Below, one piece after another: positions 43,976 to 53,358 of a stretch of DNA of 64,000 nucleotides. Every line of letters begins with the position of its first letter. Positions within the stretch are counted from its first letter, which is position 1. The notes under the pieces are model-generated. The model was not told the DNA's origin. It worked only from the letters and a program-made list of their open reading frames with translations, and did not search any database. A program made the translations under genes and the position numbers. The stretch comes from Dokdonia pacifica. Its GTDB lineage: Bacteria; Bacteroidota; Bacteroidia; Flavobacteriales; Flavobacteriaceae. Location of the stretch: the NCBI RefSeq assembly GCF_900188275.1, contig NZ_FZNY01000010.1:1-64000 (forward strand), read 5' to 3'.

Positions 43976-44755
43976 ATGTTTGACAAGCGTTTTTACTACT
44001 TATTAAAAATCCAATACTTAGGATTTAGATACCATGGATGGCAAAAACAACCTGATGTGCTTACAGTAGAGCGCATGGTAGAGCGTACATTATCATACGT
44101 TTTGGAGCATAAAAATTTTAAATTACTAGCTTCAGGAAGAACAGATGCAAAAGTATCTGCAAATGTGGCGTATGTAGAATTATTTTTAAGAGATGCTCCG
44201 CTGCCTGATCAAGGTTTTTTTGAGCTTTTTAATGCAAATTTACCTCAGGATATTCGTTGTCTAGAAATTACAGAAGTAGATAAAGCCTTTAATGTCATGG
44301 ATGCTCCTATAGGAAAGGAATATATTTATCTTTTTTCTCATGGAGAAAAGAATCATCCTTTTGCAGCACCCTATATGGTGAATATCAATACACCATTAGA
44401 TATAGTTCTTATGAAAGAAGCGGCACGTCTTTTTGAAGGAACGCATGATTTTAGAACGTATGCATACAAAGCAAATCCAGAAACCAAAACCATTAGCACC
44501 CTTGATGTAAGCGAGATTATTAAAAACAAACTCTATACCGCTAGTTTTTTTCCAAAGGAAAGCTATATGTTTCGAGTATGTGGAAAAGGGTTTAAAAGGC
44601 ACCAAATACGTTTGATGATGGGCGCTTTATTTGATCTAGGACAAGGTAAAATAAGTATAGATTTTATAAAAGAAACCTTAGTGCCAGGAAATACCATAAA
44701 GCTAGAACATATTGCTCAACCTAGTGGCTTAATGCTTCACAATGTGCAGTTGTAA
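43976..44755 (+). CDS. truA: tRNA pseudouridine synthase A-like protein
   Basis: 259 residues. TruA fold: FYYLLKIQYLGFRYHGWQKQP, the catalytic Asp in ASGRTDAKVSA (family pattern GRTDxGVHA), NLPQDIRCLEI, FEGTHDFRTYA and FRVCGKGFKRHQIRLMMGAL. The catalytic loop reads TDAKVSAN rather than the canonical TDAGVHA, so this may be a paralogous TruA rather than the main enzyme. Assigned by family. Confidence 0.82.
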   Translation: MFDKRFYYLLKIQYLGFRYHGWQKQPDVLTVERMVERTLSYVLEHKNFKLLASGRTDAKVSANVAYVELFLRDAPLPDQGFFELFNANLPQDIRCLEITEVDKAFNVMDAPIGKEYIYLFSHGEKNHPFAAPYMVNINTPLDIVLMKEAARLFEGTHDFRTYAYKANPETKTISTLDVSEIIKNKLYTASFFPKESYMFRVCGKGFKRHQIRLMMGALFDLGQGKISIDFIKETLVPGNTIKLEHIAQPSGLMLHNVQL

Positions 44756-44814
44756 TTTTAATTCAGAATTAGTATAACAAAATAGTATCTTTAGTTCTTT
44801 AAATATCCTAGACT

Positions 44815-45498
44815 ATGAATACGGTACCAACATCATCTTTTACATTTTTAAAATCCCTTCATAAAAACAATCACCGCGATTGGATGACAGAACATAAAAA
44901 AGAGTATCAAGCTAGTGAGAAAGCCTTGAAAGCCTTTTATGCCGATATCCAGTCTGGTCTTAATGAAGATGATGAAATAGAAAAGTTAAAAGTATTTCGG
45001 ATCAATAGGGATGTTCGTTTTAGTAAAGATAAAACACCCTATAATGTACATCGTAGTGTAAGTTTTAGTAGGGCAGGAGCACATCGTAGAGGCGGATATT
45101 ATTTGCGATTAGAACCAGGAGGGAAGTCTGTAGTTGCGGGTGGTTTTTTTAGTCCTGAGCCTAAAGATTTACTACGTATACGCACAGAATTTCAAATGGA
45201 TAGTAGTGACATACGTGATATTCTTGCTGAGTCCGCTTTCGCGAAAGCGTATGGAGGAAAATTTGACGCATGGGATCCTGTAAAAACAGCTCCGAAAGGT
45301 TTTAGTAAAGAAGATCCCAATATTGATTTAATACGTCTTAAAAACTTTGTAGTGACGCATTCATTTACAGATGCTGAGGTACATGCACCAGATTTTGGAG
45401 CGAAAGTAGTACATCATTTTAAACTCTTACGACCCTTTTTTGATTATATGAGTGATGTACTCACCACCGATTTAAACGGCGTTTCATTACTGGAATAA
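44815..45498 (+). CDS. DUF2461 domain-containing protein
   Basis: 227 residues of the TIGR02453/DUF2461 type (FLKSLHKNNHRDWMTEHKKEY, RINRDVRFSKDKTPYN, GGYYLRLEPGGKSVVAGGFF). Function unknown in bacteria; related domains exist in plants. The palindrome at 45235-45248 encodes AFAKA in ILAESAFAKAYGGKFDAW. Confidence 0.88.
   Translation: MNTVPTSSFTFLKSLHKNNHRDWMTEHKKEYQASEKALKAFYADIQSGLNEDDEIEKLKVFRINRDVRFSKDKTPYNVHRSVSFSRAGAHRRGGYYLRLEPGGKSVVAGGFFSPEPKDLLRIRTEFQMDSSDIRDILAESAFAKAYGGKFDAWDPVKTAPKGFSKEDPNIDLIRLKNFVVTHSFTDAEVHAPDFGAKVVHHFKLLRPFFDYMSDVLTTDLNGVSLLE
45234..45249. repeat. 16-bp palindrome CGCTTTCGCGAAAGCG, inside the DUF2461 gene
   Basis: Exact copy, read as AFAKA. Confidence 0.9.
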
Positions 45499-45501
45499 GT
45501 T

Positions 45502-45633
45502 TTATTTTTTACGCTTTCTTCTAGCGACAAAGTATACTACAATTAAGAGTACAGGTAATGCGATAAACACTAGTAGCTCAATCGGAGATGACGGGTCTAT
45601 AGGTGCATTATTTTGATTTTTGGGAATTTGCAT
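45502..45633 (-). CDS. 43-residue single-pass membrane microprotein
   Basis: ATG at 45633, stop at 45502. MQIPKNQNNAPIDPSSP, a hydrophobic helix (IELLVFIALPVLLIVVYFVA), then RRKRKK. Its ATG overlaps the stop of the upstream gene by one base (TAATG), implying coupled translation. From memory, similar small proteins in Flavobacteriia are sometimes misannotated as adenylosuccinate synthetase. Function unknown. Confidence 0.78.
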   Translation of the reverse strand: MQIPKNQNNAPIDPSSPIELLVFIALPVLLIVVYFVARRKRKK

Positions 45634-46052
45634 TAACTCGCTTTTGTTAAAGCAATAGGTCGTTCAAATAATTGAACATTACTAAGAAGACGTTCTTTTG
45701 TAATATTCATCATTCTTTTATTCAGTGCAGATGAGTTTTGAATATATGTAAGATATTCTTCTACAGTAAATTGCCCAATGATAATCCCTTTAAGTCCATT
45801 ACGAAATTTCATGTCTTTATGAATGGCATTTTCGATATAATCAGTTCTTTTCTGTATGGATAAGTCGTAAAATACATTTTTATGCTTAGCAATATAATTA
45901 CGAAAAACTTCAATGAGTAATGGGCTTTGTAATTTGATAATTGGGCGAATGGTTTCGTTTTGAAATCGTTCTTCACTACTCATCTGATCGTGAACTCTTG
46001 CCGATGGAATTTCTGGTCGTATGCGCTTTATGTCATTAGGCCTGTCATTCAT
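45633..46052 (-). CDS. Conserved Flavobacteriia protein of unknown function
   Basis: 139 residues, soluble and helical (ERFQNETIRPIIKLQSPLLIEVFRNYIAKHKNVFYDLSIQKRTDYIENAIHKDMKFRNGLKGIIIGQFTVEEYL). Similar proteins are labelled glyoxalase in some annotations, but I see no glyoxalase metal site. Its stop overlaps the microprotein start by 1 bp. Confidence 0.75.
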   Translation of the reverse strand: MNDRPNDIKRIRPEIPSARVHDQMSSEERFQNETIRPIIKLQSPLLIEVFRNYIAKHKNVFYDLSIQKRTDYIENAIHKDMKFRNGLKGIIIGQFTVEEYLTYIQNSSALNKRMMNITKERLLSNVQLFERPIALTKAS

Positions 46053-46086
46053 AATTTTTGGGTTTTATTAAAAATACGAATACAGA

Positions 46087-46108
46087 GTACGCTTTCGCGA
46101 AAGCGTAC
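46087..46108. repeat. 22-bp palindrome with core GCTTTCGCGAAAGC, intergenic
   Basis: GTAC GCTTTCGCGAAAGC GTAC-type full palindrome, 34 bp upstream of the gene that starts at 46052. Confidence 0.92.
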
Positions 46109-46137
46109 CTAGAGTTTATCAACCAGTTATTAACTAA

Positions 46138-46163
46138 CAAAGCCCCTGTAAAACAGAGGCTTT
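46138..46163 (-). terminator. Probable terminator after the OmpA gene at 46196
   Basis: AAAGCCcCTGT and ACAGaGGCTTT around an AAA loop; T run weak. Confidence 0.55.
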
Positions 46164-46195
46164 GAAAGAATTAACACAAATGTCTATAAAGACTA

Positions 46196-47479
46196 TTATT
46201 TAAGTTTGAAAGTTACTCTACGTACGAGTTGTCTTGCATCTGCGGAAGTCACTCCTGTATCTTCACCAGCTCCTGTAATTGATAATCTGTTTGCATCTAT
46301 ACCAGAAGCTACAAGAATATCAAATACGCGTTTTGCTCTTTTTTCTGAAAGTTGTTGGTTGTATGTAGCGTTTCCTACTTCGTCTGCATATCCTATAAGT
46401 TCTGCATTTTTGCTTGGGTTTGCAGAAAGATATTTGATTAAGTAATTAATTGCATCTAAGCTATATAATTCAGGTTTTGTACTATTAAATTGGAAATATA
46501 CATTCACATATCCATCATTTAATAGTTTTGCAATCACATCATTACTATTTGCAGAAATATTCTTTAAATCACTCTTTTTAGCATACTGAGCCGCTAGTCC
46601 AGCTTCTAACTCATCTGGGATCCCATTTTTATTTACATCTACTGCATATCCTTTCGTATCTACAGCTACTCCAGATACCGTATTCTTTTCGCGATCTAGG
46701 TAATCTGCAACCCCATCTTGATCTGTATCAATAAGATCTGTTTCTACTTTGGCAAGGCGTTCTTCTAACTCGTCTATTTTTTCAGTATCAATAGTTTCCT
46801 CTACATACCAATCTGCATGTACTTGGTTTTTACCTAAAGCAATATGTATTCCTAAAGACCCTGTTATATAGAAACCATCAAACCCTCTTAGGGTTCTATT
46901 TACAACACTTCCGTCAAAAGTTAAGTTTTGTCTTATGTTTCCTACTGCGGTAACATCTCCAAATAGCGATACTCTGTCTGATAAACGCACTTGAGGAGAA
47001 ATTCCTACAATAGCGCTTAATACTTGATCAGCATCTCCGAAGCTTCTATCTACTGGAGTTTTTGAAGTAAGTCTACCGTATCCCATACCTCCATGAGCAA
47101 GAATACTGAAGTCTTGTGTCCATTCTTTAAAATCTAGAACGTTACCTAGGTTAATAACACCTTCAAGAGAAAACGTATATAAGGTACTTTCAAATTCTAC
47201 ATCGGCATCACCTTCATTAAAACTATTGTATCCTAAACCTACTCTTAATCCAGCTTTTGTATTAAACATATAGCGAGCCCCAAAATTTACGCTAAAAGGA
47301 GAAGGGGTGTCTGAAAAAGCACCTGTTACTACAGGTCGTACGGGTTTATTAATTCCTGCACTTATATCTATAGACCACTTGTTATAAAGTGCTTCTGTTG
47401 CCGTATTTTCTTCTTGAGAAAAAGAATTAAAAGAAATGACAATGCCTACTAATAATGTTAAGAGTAATTGTTTCTTCAT
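46196..47479 (-). CDS. OmpA family outer-membrane protein with calcium-binding-type repeats
   Basis: 427 residues from Met 47479 (MKKQLLLTLLVGIVISFNSFSQEE), which starts the signal peptide; the frame extends upstream to 47548. N-terminal eight-strand-type beta-barrel (about 35-210), a coiled stretch (DELEERLAKVETDL), thrombospondin-3-like Asp-rich loops (DTDQDGVADYLD, DVNKNGIPDELE), and a C-terminal OmpA domain (YFQFNSTKPELYSLDAINYLIKYL ... GYADEVGNATYNQQLSEKRAKRV). Major envelope porin-like anchor. Confidence 0.92.
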   Translation of the reverse strand: MKKQLLLTLLVGIVISFNSFSQEENTATEALYNKWSIDISAGINKPVRPVVTGAFSDTPSPFSVNFGARYMFNTKAGLRVGLGYNSFNEGDADVEFESTLYTFSLEGVINLGNVLDFKEWTQDFSILAHGGMGYGRLTSKTPVDRSFGDADQVLSAIVGISPQVRLSDRVSLFGDVTAVGNIRQNLTFDGSVVNRTLRGFDGFYITGSLGIHIALGKNQVHADWYVEETIDTEKIDELEERLAKVETDLIDTDQDGVADYLDREKNTVSGVAVDTKGYAVDVNKNGIPDELEAGLAAQYAKKSDLKNISANSNDVIAKLLNDGYVNVYFQFNSTKPELYSLDAINYLIKYLSANPSKNAELIGYADEVGNATYNQQLSEKRAKRVFDILVASGIDANRLSITGAGEDTGVTSADARQLVRRVTFKLK

Positions 47480-47654
47480 TGAATGTAGTTTTAAAATTTT
47501 AGGCGCGAAAATAGTATCATTTTTCTGATCCCACTTGCTTTTTAACAAGAAAGTTTTGTCTAATATTTAATATAATTACACCTTGAAATGAATGATATTC
47601 AATGAGTTTGATTTAAATTATTTTTTCTGCAATAAAACCGTTAATTAATAAAAA

Positions 47655-47680
47655 AAAAAGCCTCCATTTGGAGGCTTTTT
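47655..47680. terminator. Terminator after the BNR-repeat gene
   Basis: AAAAAGCCTCCA, TT, TGGAGGCTTTTT with A and T runs on both sides, so likely bidirectional. Confidence 0.88.
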
Positions 47681-47701
47681 TACATATTATATAAAAGTGT
47701 A

Positions 47702-50700
47702 TTATGACTTTAAAAAGTCTTCTTTACTTTGTAAATCAAGTGCAGAAAGTCCTGATTTTTCAGCAAACTTTGTAAACTTGCTTAAACGTTTACTTGTAAT
47801 TTGGTCAAAATCAGTTTTTGCTTTTGTATAACGATCTGATAATAATTTAAGATTTTCCAATTGTGCTTGTGATGGCGCTTCAAAATTGGCAGCAACATCA
47901 CTATATAATTGTGCCAATTTCTCTCTTAATTGTGGAGGTGCAGAATCTACATAGTTATCACCAGAAGTAATTACGAGTGTTTCCTTTAAAGCATTTAACT
48001 CATCAATAAGTGGTTGTGCTGTTTTCTTAGCTTTAGCATTGGTCGTTATTGCATTTTCTCCATTTTTAATCATTTCATCCATTTGATAAACCATATAGGC
48101 TAAGTCTTCTTGTAAATCAAATAGTTTTTGAGAAGTATTTTGTTGAGCTTCTCTTTCTTTGGCAGTAATAAATGATTTTGGATCATTTTTGATTTCAAAA
48201 GTAGTCTCGTAGGTATCTTTCCCTTTTTTAATAACAGCTTTATAAGTTCCTGCTTGAGCTCTCATAGGTTGAAATGCTCCAAAACTTAATGTTTTTCCAG
48301 CGGCATTTTTAGGCGCCTTAGTGTTATAATTCCAACGTACAATGTTAATTCCTTTTGACTTCCCAGGAGGAATTGTGGTAATTTTATTACCCTCCATATC
48401 CTGAATTTCTAAGGTCATTTTTCCAAATGTGTGCCTTTTCTTTAGATAATATTTTAATTGTACAGAAGTTCCTGGGTTTGGACCTACAAACTCTAATTCG
48501 GTACTACCACCACCAAAGCCACCTTCTTCTACCATAGTGCCTGGTTTTGTATCAAAAAAGTGTACTTTTTTTGCTAATACCTCTTGGGTTACTTCTCGTA
48601 AGGTGCTAATATCATCTATGATAATTACACCACGTCCATGAGTACCAGCTACTAAGTCATTTGTCTTTTTTTGAAGATCTAGAAAGTGAATCGCTGTATG
48701 TGGGAAGTTATTGGTGAAATGAGACCAGTTTTTACCTCCATTAACCGTGATGTATAAACCATTTTCTGTCCCTAAGAACAGTAAGTCTTCATTCTCATAA
48801 TCTTCTTGGATATTACGAGCAAATAACGGAATGTCATCTGTGACAATACTAGTCCATGTAGCTCCATAATCTTTTGTTTTGTATACATACGGTTTCATAT
48901 CTCCTCGTGCATGTCCATCAAATACAGCATATGCTGTTCCTTTTCCGTGTACACTTGCTTCAATATGGTAAACCCAGGTATTTGCAGGGAGACCTTGAAT
49001 ATTTGCAGTAACATTGGTCCAGTTTTTACCGCCGTCTTTCGTAATTTGTACATTCCCATCATCGGTTCCTACCCATAGTACATTTTCATCCATAGGAGAT
49101 TCAGCAATTGTAAAGATGGTTGTGTGCTTTTCAGCTCCAGAAGTATCATTAGAGAGTCCCCCAGATTTTGTAGGTTGCTTTGCAGGATCATTTGTAGTTA
49201 AATCTGGTGATATAATCTTCCAAGTATCTCCCATATTATCACTCACATGCAAGTATTGACTTCCCATATAAAAACGATCAGGTTGATGAGCACTTACTGC
49301 CATAGGAGCATTCCAGTTAAAACGTAAATCATCATATCCAGTAACAGGAAGTGGTTTTACATTTTTCGTATAGTTACGCTCCATATCATAGCGCCATACA
49401 TTATCAGCACCTTGCATTTCTGAATATAGAATTTCTTTAGTAGGATGTTTTAATACTCTGAATCCGTCACCCACACCTACGCGTACCCAATCACGAGCTT
49501 CTATGCCACCAGGCGAAGAAGATGGACCATACCAAGAACCATTATCTTGTAATCCTCCGTAAATTCTATAAGGCTCTGCATCATCTACACTAATATGGTA
49601 GAATTGAGATAGTGGTAAGTTACTTACTATTTCCATAGTAGTACCTTGATTCCAAGAGCGGTATACACCACCATCGGTTCCTACATGCATCATGTCTGAA
49701 TTATTAATATCAAAGACAATATCATGGATATCTGAGTGCATATTTCCAAGTGGAACAAACGTTTCTCCTCCATCTTTAGAAATAGAACCGCTTAAACCTC
49801 CTTTTACAACGACATCAGAATCTTTAGGATCTACGACGATTCTAGAAAAATAGAATGGACGAACCGTTAAAGAAAAATCACTATTGGTAAGTTCCCATGA
49901 ACCTCCCGCATCATTAGAACGATACAATCCTTTATCTTTTTCAGATTCAATAACAGCATATACTCGATTAGAATCTGAAGGAGAAACAGCAATACCTATA
50001 CGCCCTAAGATCCCTTCTGGAAACCCTTTATGTATCTTATTCCAAGTAGTACCTCCATCTGTAGATTTATATAATGCACTTCCAGGTCCTCCAGAATTAA
50101 AATCCCAGGCAGTACGACGATGTTCCCACATGGCAGCATATAATACGTCAGGATTGTTTGGATCCATCATAAAATCGGCAGCACCCGTATTTTCATCTAC
50201 ATACAAGATATTATTCCATGTTTTTCCGCCATCGGTTGTTTTATAAATTCCACGCTCTGTACTTTCGCTCCAAAGAGATCCTAATACAGCTACATATACT
50301 ACATCACTATTTTTTGGGTGAATTTCAATACCAGAAATACGCTCAGAGTTTTCAAAGCCCATTTTATCCCAGTTTACTCCACCATCTTTAGATCGGTATA
50401 ATCCATCACCTATAGAAACAGAATTACGAGTCCATATTTCACCAGTACCTACCCAAACTGTTTTGTCTGGGTCATTAGGATCTATAGCAACTTGTCCAAT
50501 AGACTGAATGTGTTCTTCAAAAATAGGAGCATAGGTGGCACCTCCATCATTAGATTTCCATACACCACCACCTGCAGTACCCGTATATATAATTTGCGGA
50601 TTGGTTGGGTGCACTTCCATATCGATAATACGACCACTCATTAAAGCAGGCCCTATTTGTCTAGCGGTAATATCTCCAAAAAGTTCTTTTCCTTTTAGAA

Positions 50701-50773
50701 CAATTTCTTGTGCAGTACCCACTAAAGTAAAGGATGCAAAGAGGCATCCTAAAAAAATGTTTTTAGTTTTCAT
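47702..50773 (-). CDS. Large secreted BNR/VPS10-type beta-propeller protein
   Basis: 1023 residues with a signal peptide (about 1-21). Many Asp-box/BNR repeats: WKSNDGGATY, YRSKDGGVNW, YKTTDGGKTW, YKSTDGGTTW, YRSNDAGGSW, ITKDGGKNW, YKTKDYGATW, VNGGKNW; these form two sortilin/glycosyl-hydrolase-like propellers. A C-terminal Ig-like region (LKYYLKKRHTFGKMTLEIQD) and helical tail follow. Often labelled glycosyl hydrolase, but no catalytic pair is evident; I would not claim hydrolase activity. Confidence 0.9.
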   Translation of the reverse strand: MKTKNIFLGCLFASFTLVGTAQEIVLKGKELFGDITARQIGPALMSGRIIDMEVHPTNPQIIYTGTAGGGVWKSNDGGATYAPIFEEHIQSIGQVAIDPNDPDKTVWVGTGEIWTRNSVSIGDGLYRSKDGGVNWDKMGFENSERISGIEIHPKNSDVVYVAVLGSLWSESTERGIYKTTDGGKTWNNILYVDENTGAADFMMDPNNPDVLYAAMWEHRRTAWDFNSGGPGSALYKSTDGGTTWNKIHKGFPEGILGRIGIAVSPSDSNRVYAVIESEKDKGLYRSNDAGGSWELTNSDFSLTVRPFYFSRIVVDPKDSDVVVKGGLSGSISKDGGETFVPLGNMHSDIHDIVFDINNSDMMHVGTDGGVYRSWNQGTTMEIVSNLPLSQFYHISVDDAEPYRIYGGLQDNGSWYGPSSSPGGIEARDWVRVGVGDGFRVLKHPTKEILYSEMQGADNVWRYDMERNYTKNVKPLPVTGYDDLRFNWNAPMAVSAHQPDRFYMGSQYLHVSDNMGDTWKIISPDLTTNDPAKQPTKSGGLSNDTSGAEKHTTIFTIAESPMDENVLWVGTDDGNVQITKDGGKNWTNVTANIQGLPANTWVYHIEASVHGKGTAYAVFDGHARGDMKPYVYKTKDYGATWTSIVTDDIPLFARNIQEDYENEDLLFLGTENGLYITVNGGKNWSHFTNNFPHTAIHFLDLQKKTNDLVAGTHGRGVIIIDDISTLREVTQEVLAKKVHFFDTKPGTMVEEGGFGGGSTELEFVGPNPGTSVQLKYYLKKRHTFGKMTLEIQDMEGNKITTIPPGKSKGINIVRWNYNTKAPKNAAGKTLSFGAFQPMRAQAGTYKAVIKKGKDTYETTFEIKNDPKSFITAKEREAQQNTSQKLFDLQEDLAYMVYQMDEMIKNGENAITTNAKAKKTAQPLIDELNALKETLVITSGDNYVDSAPPQLREKLAQLYSDVAANFEAPSQAQLENLKLLSDRYTKAKTDFDQITSKRLSKFTKFAEKSGLSALDLQSKEDFLKS

Positions 50774-50806
50774 GAGAATTCTGATTGATTAGTATTGGTA
50801 TATTTT

Positions 50807-50823
50807 TTTCGCTTAAAGCGAAA
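50807..50823. repeat. 17-bp palindrome TTTCGCTTAAAGCGAAA, intergenic
   Basis: Identical to the copy in alkB at 20445-20461; next to a terminator hairpin. Confidence 0.75.
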
Positions 50824-50827
50824 TAAA

Positions 50828-50853
50828 AAACCTCAATCTTTACGATTGAGGTT
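50828..50853 (-). terminator. Terminator after the LolA-like gene
   Basis: AAACCTCAATC and GATTGAGGTTT form the stem; the minus strand continues with TTTTTTATTT. Confidence 0.85.
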
Positions 50854-50869
50854 TGTATATAATTTCAAA

Positions 50870-51634
50870 TTATTCCTGAGTTGGAAATGCAAACATCTCG
50901 TCTGTTACTTCTGGATTTAGGTCAATACTTTTAATGTCTAGTGCTTGTCCTCCAAAAACAGTTCTTGACAGTGCAAAGTATAATCCTTCTCCTTCTGACT
51001 GTCCTTTCATTAATACCTCTGTGTAATCACTGTATGTATCTTTAGAGATTAGTCCTTTGCTTGGACCAGATTGTACTTCAGAAGCAGTTTGAATAGGTAC
51101 AAAGTTTTCATCTTCAAAGTAATATGTAACTTTGTTGTCTACCATTTCTCCATCAGCTTTTACAGGGTCCATTGTGATTTCTACTTTATAAGTATTTGTA
51201 CCATCAATAATTTCTTCTCCTAAAAGCTCAATAGTAAATCCTTTTTCTTTATAATTTAAAAATGGACTAGGAAAACTTTTTCCTGCAAGTGATTTAAAAT
51301 TTTCTAAAGTTTCAGAATCTACTTTTTCTGATTTCATAGACTGGAAATTTGTAGTCCATGCTACTTCACCGTCAAAAGCTAATTGTGTAATCTCTTGACC
51401 TTGTAAGTTAATTTTGATCATTTGACGTCCATCCTTCATTTCAATAATAGTAACTGGAATATCAAATCCTTGATTTACCACAGCATTGATCTGAATTCCT
51501 TCTAATTTACCCCAAGCTTCTTCACCACCTGTATTTTCAAAATAATTAGCGATAATCTCATCTGCAGTTTGTGCATGTGTAGGCAAAGCAACAGCTATAA
51601 GTACTACTGCAATTAATAATTTAATCGTTTTCAT
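50870..51634 (-). CDS. LolA-like periplasmic lipoprotein-sorting family protein
   Basis: 254 residues, signal peptide (about 1-21, LPTHAQT). ADEIIANYFENTGGEEAWGKLEGIQINA followed by alternating strands and YYFEDENFVPIQTASEVQSGPSKG fits the outer-membrane lipoprotein-sorting/LolA-like half-barrel. Whether it carries lipoproteins or another lipid is not known. It lies upstream of the BNR gene on the same strand, but behind its own terminator. Confidence 0.82.
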   Translation of the reverse strand: MKTIKLLIAVVLIAVALPTHAQTADEIIANYFENTGGEEAWGKLEGIQINAVVNQGFDIPVTIIEMKDGRQMIKINLQGQEITQLAFDGEVAWTTNFQSMKSEKVDSETLENFKSLAGKSFPSPFLNYKEKGFTIELLGEEIIDGTNTYKVEITMDPVKADGEMVDNKVTYYFEDENFVPIQTASEVQSGPSKGLISKDTYSDYTEVLMKGQSEGEGLYFALSRTVFGGQALDIKSIDLNPEVTDEMFAFPTQE

Positions 51635-51912
51635 AAAAGTATAATTTGTGTATTTATTGTTTGATGTCTAGCCATTAGACTATAGAGCAGAGATTTTGTT
51701 ACAGAATTTTTGATTTTTTTTGAGTTGTTTTTTGAGAATATTTTTTTGTTTACAGAAAACATTTTTGACATTTTATTTGTAAAACCTTCAACAAGATACT
51801 AATACTTCTAGTAAAATGCTTTATTTACGCTAACGTTGTAGTTGATTTTATATCCTAAAACAGGGAAGTAAAGATCGATTCTTTTATCTTTATCATTTTA
51901 CAACGAATCAAC
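51635..51912. other. Divergent intergenic region
   Basis: 278 bp between divergent genes; AT-rich with T/A runs, presumably holding both promoters. I see no strong TAnnTTTG element. Confidence 0.4.
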
Positions 51913-52815
51913 ATGAAATTTGGAAAAGTAGAACAGCCAGAAGCTATAGATTTTACATTACCTCAAGATCATATAGATACAGAAAGAGTGCTAAGTACTC
52001 ATACTACATCAGACCCGCTTCAGGTATATGTAGGCTGTGCAAAATGGAATAAACAAGATTTAAAAAACTTTTACCCACGAGGCACTAAAGATGAATTAGG
52101 CTATTATTCAAATCAGTTTAATTGTATCGAGTTAAATGCTACGTTTTATAGACTTTTTCCAAAAGAACAATACGAAAAGTGGTATCACAAAACCCCAGAA
52201 GGGTTTAAGTTCTTTCCTAAAATCACAAATAATATAAGTCATTTAAAAAGACTTATAGACTCAGAACAGTACATTCCAGAATACATAGATCATACCTTAG
52301 CTTTAAAAGAAAAATTAGGTACGATCTTCTTACAAATGCACAATAATTTCCAACCTAAAAATTTTGATAGGGTAGATAATTTTATCAATAATTGGCCTTC
52401 TCATGTTCCTATTGCGTTAGAGTTTAGACATACAGATTGGTTTAATGACCCTCAAGTGGCTGATCGCTTATATCATGTATTGGAAGAAAATAATATGGCA
52501 AATGTATTGGTAGATACAGCAGGAAGGCGTGATATCATGCATATGCGACTAACAAACAATGAAGCTTTTATTCGCTTTGTAGGAGCTAATCATGAAAGTG
52601 ATTATACACGACTGGATGATTGGGTAATCCGATTACAGAAATGGGTATCTCAAGGATTAAAGAATATACATTTTTTTATTCATCAAAATGTAGAGGTAGA
52701 ATCTCCTTTACTATCTGCCTATTTCATACAGAAACTCAATAGTGCATTGTCTTTAGATTTAAAAATCCCGCAAACGCTCTCTCAAAATAATCCTGACACA
52801 CCTACTTTATTTTAA
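51913..52815 (+). CDS. DUF72 domain-containing protein
   Basis: 300 residues. TIM-barrel DUF72: VYVGCAKWNKQDLKNFYPRGTKDELGYYSNQFNCIELNATFYRLFPKEQYEKWYHKTPEGFKFFPK, IALEFRHTDWF, VLVDTAGRRDIMHMRLTNNEAFIRFVG. Function unknown. Its stop overlaps the gluconokinase start by one base, so the three genes to gntP are one operon. Confidence 0.88.
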   Translation: MKFGKVEQPEAIDFTLPQDHIDTERVLSTHTTSDPLQVYVGCAKWNKQDLKNFYPRGTKDELGYYSNQFNCIELNATFYRLFPKEQYEKWYHKTPEGFKFFPKITNNISHLKRLIDSEQYIPEYIDHTLALKEKLGTIFLQMHNNFQPKNFDRVDNFINNWPSHVPIALEFRHTDWFNDPQVADRLYHVLEENNMANVLVDTAGRRDIMHMRLTNNEAFIRFVGANHESDYTRLDDWVIRLQKWVSQGLKNIHFFIHQNVEVESPLLSAYFIQKLNSALSLDLKIPQTLSQNNPDTPTLF

Positions 52816-53303
52816 TGGCAACAATTTACATAGTAATGGGAGTTTCTGGCGTAGGAAAAACGACACTAGGAAAAACTATAGCGCAACAGCTTGATATTCC
52901 TTTTTATGATGCAGATGATTTTCATCCTCAAGAAAATAAAGATAAAATGGCTTCAGGCATTCCACTTCAAGACGAAGATAGATGGCCTTGGCTAGATCGT
53001 ATTGTAACTCAATATGATCAATGGGAGATAGAAGGAGCTGTTTTAGCTTGTTCGGCACTCAAAGAAAGTTATCGAAAACGCCTTAAAGTGGATCAGTCAA
53101 AGGTAAAGACCATCTATCTTTCGGCTAGTTTTGACAACATAGCACAACGATTATCGGTTCGTAAAAACCATTTTTTTAATCCTAGTTTATTGCAATCTCA
53201 ATTTGATACCTTAGAAGCACCAACATCAGGTATCATTTGTGACGCTAGCTTACAAAAAGATAGATTATTACAACATATTATAAATACGATTACTAAACAA
53301 TAG
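52815..53303 (+). CDS. gntK: Gluconokinase
   Basis: ATP-dependent phosphorylation of gluconate to 6-phosphogluconate. 162 residues with P-loop MGVSGVGKTTLG, the substrate-contacting YDADDFHPQENKDKMASGIPLQDEDRWPWL and VLACSALKESYRKRLK, as in GntK/IdnK. Directly followed by a gluconate permease gene, which supports the assignment. Confidence 0.93.
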   Translation: MATIYIVMGVSGVGKTTLGKTIAQQLDIPFYDADDFHPQENKDKMASGIPLQDEDRWPWLDRIVTQYDQWEIEGAVLACSALKESYRKRLKVDQSKVKTIYLSASFDNIAQRLSVRKNHFFNPSLLQSQFDTLEAPTSGIICDASLQKDRLLQHIINTITKQ

Positions 53304-53358
53304 TAATTATTTTAGAACGAATTATCAATATCTATATAATTACAACTAAGCATACCAT

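Noticed and set aside
46087-46108. Palindrome as a transcription terminator
   Set aside because: No T run follows and identical copies occur inside genes, so it is a dispersed repeat.
47702-50773. Catalytic glycosyl hydrolase
   Set aside because: Only BNR/Asp-box propeller repeats are seen, with no catalytic pair; called a propeller protein.
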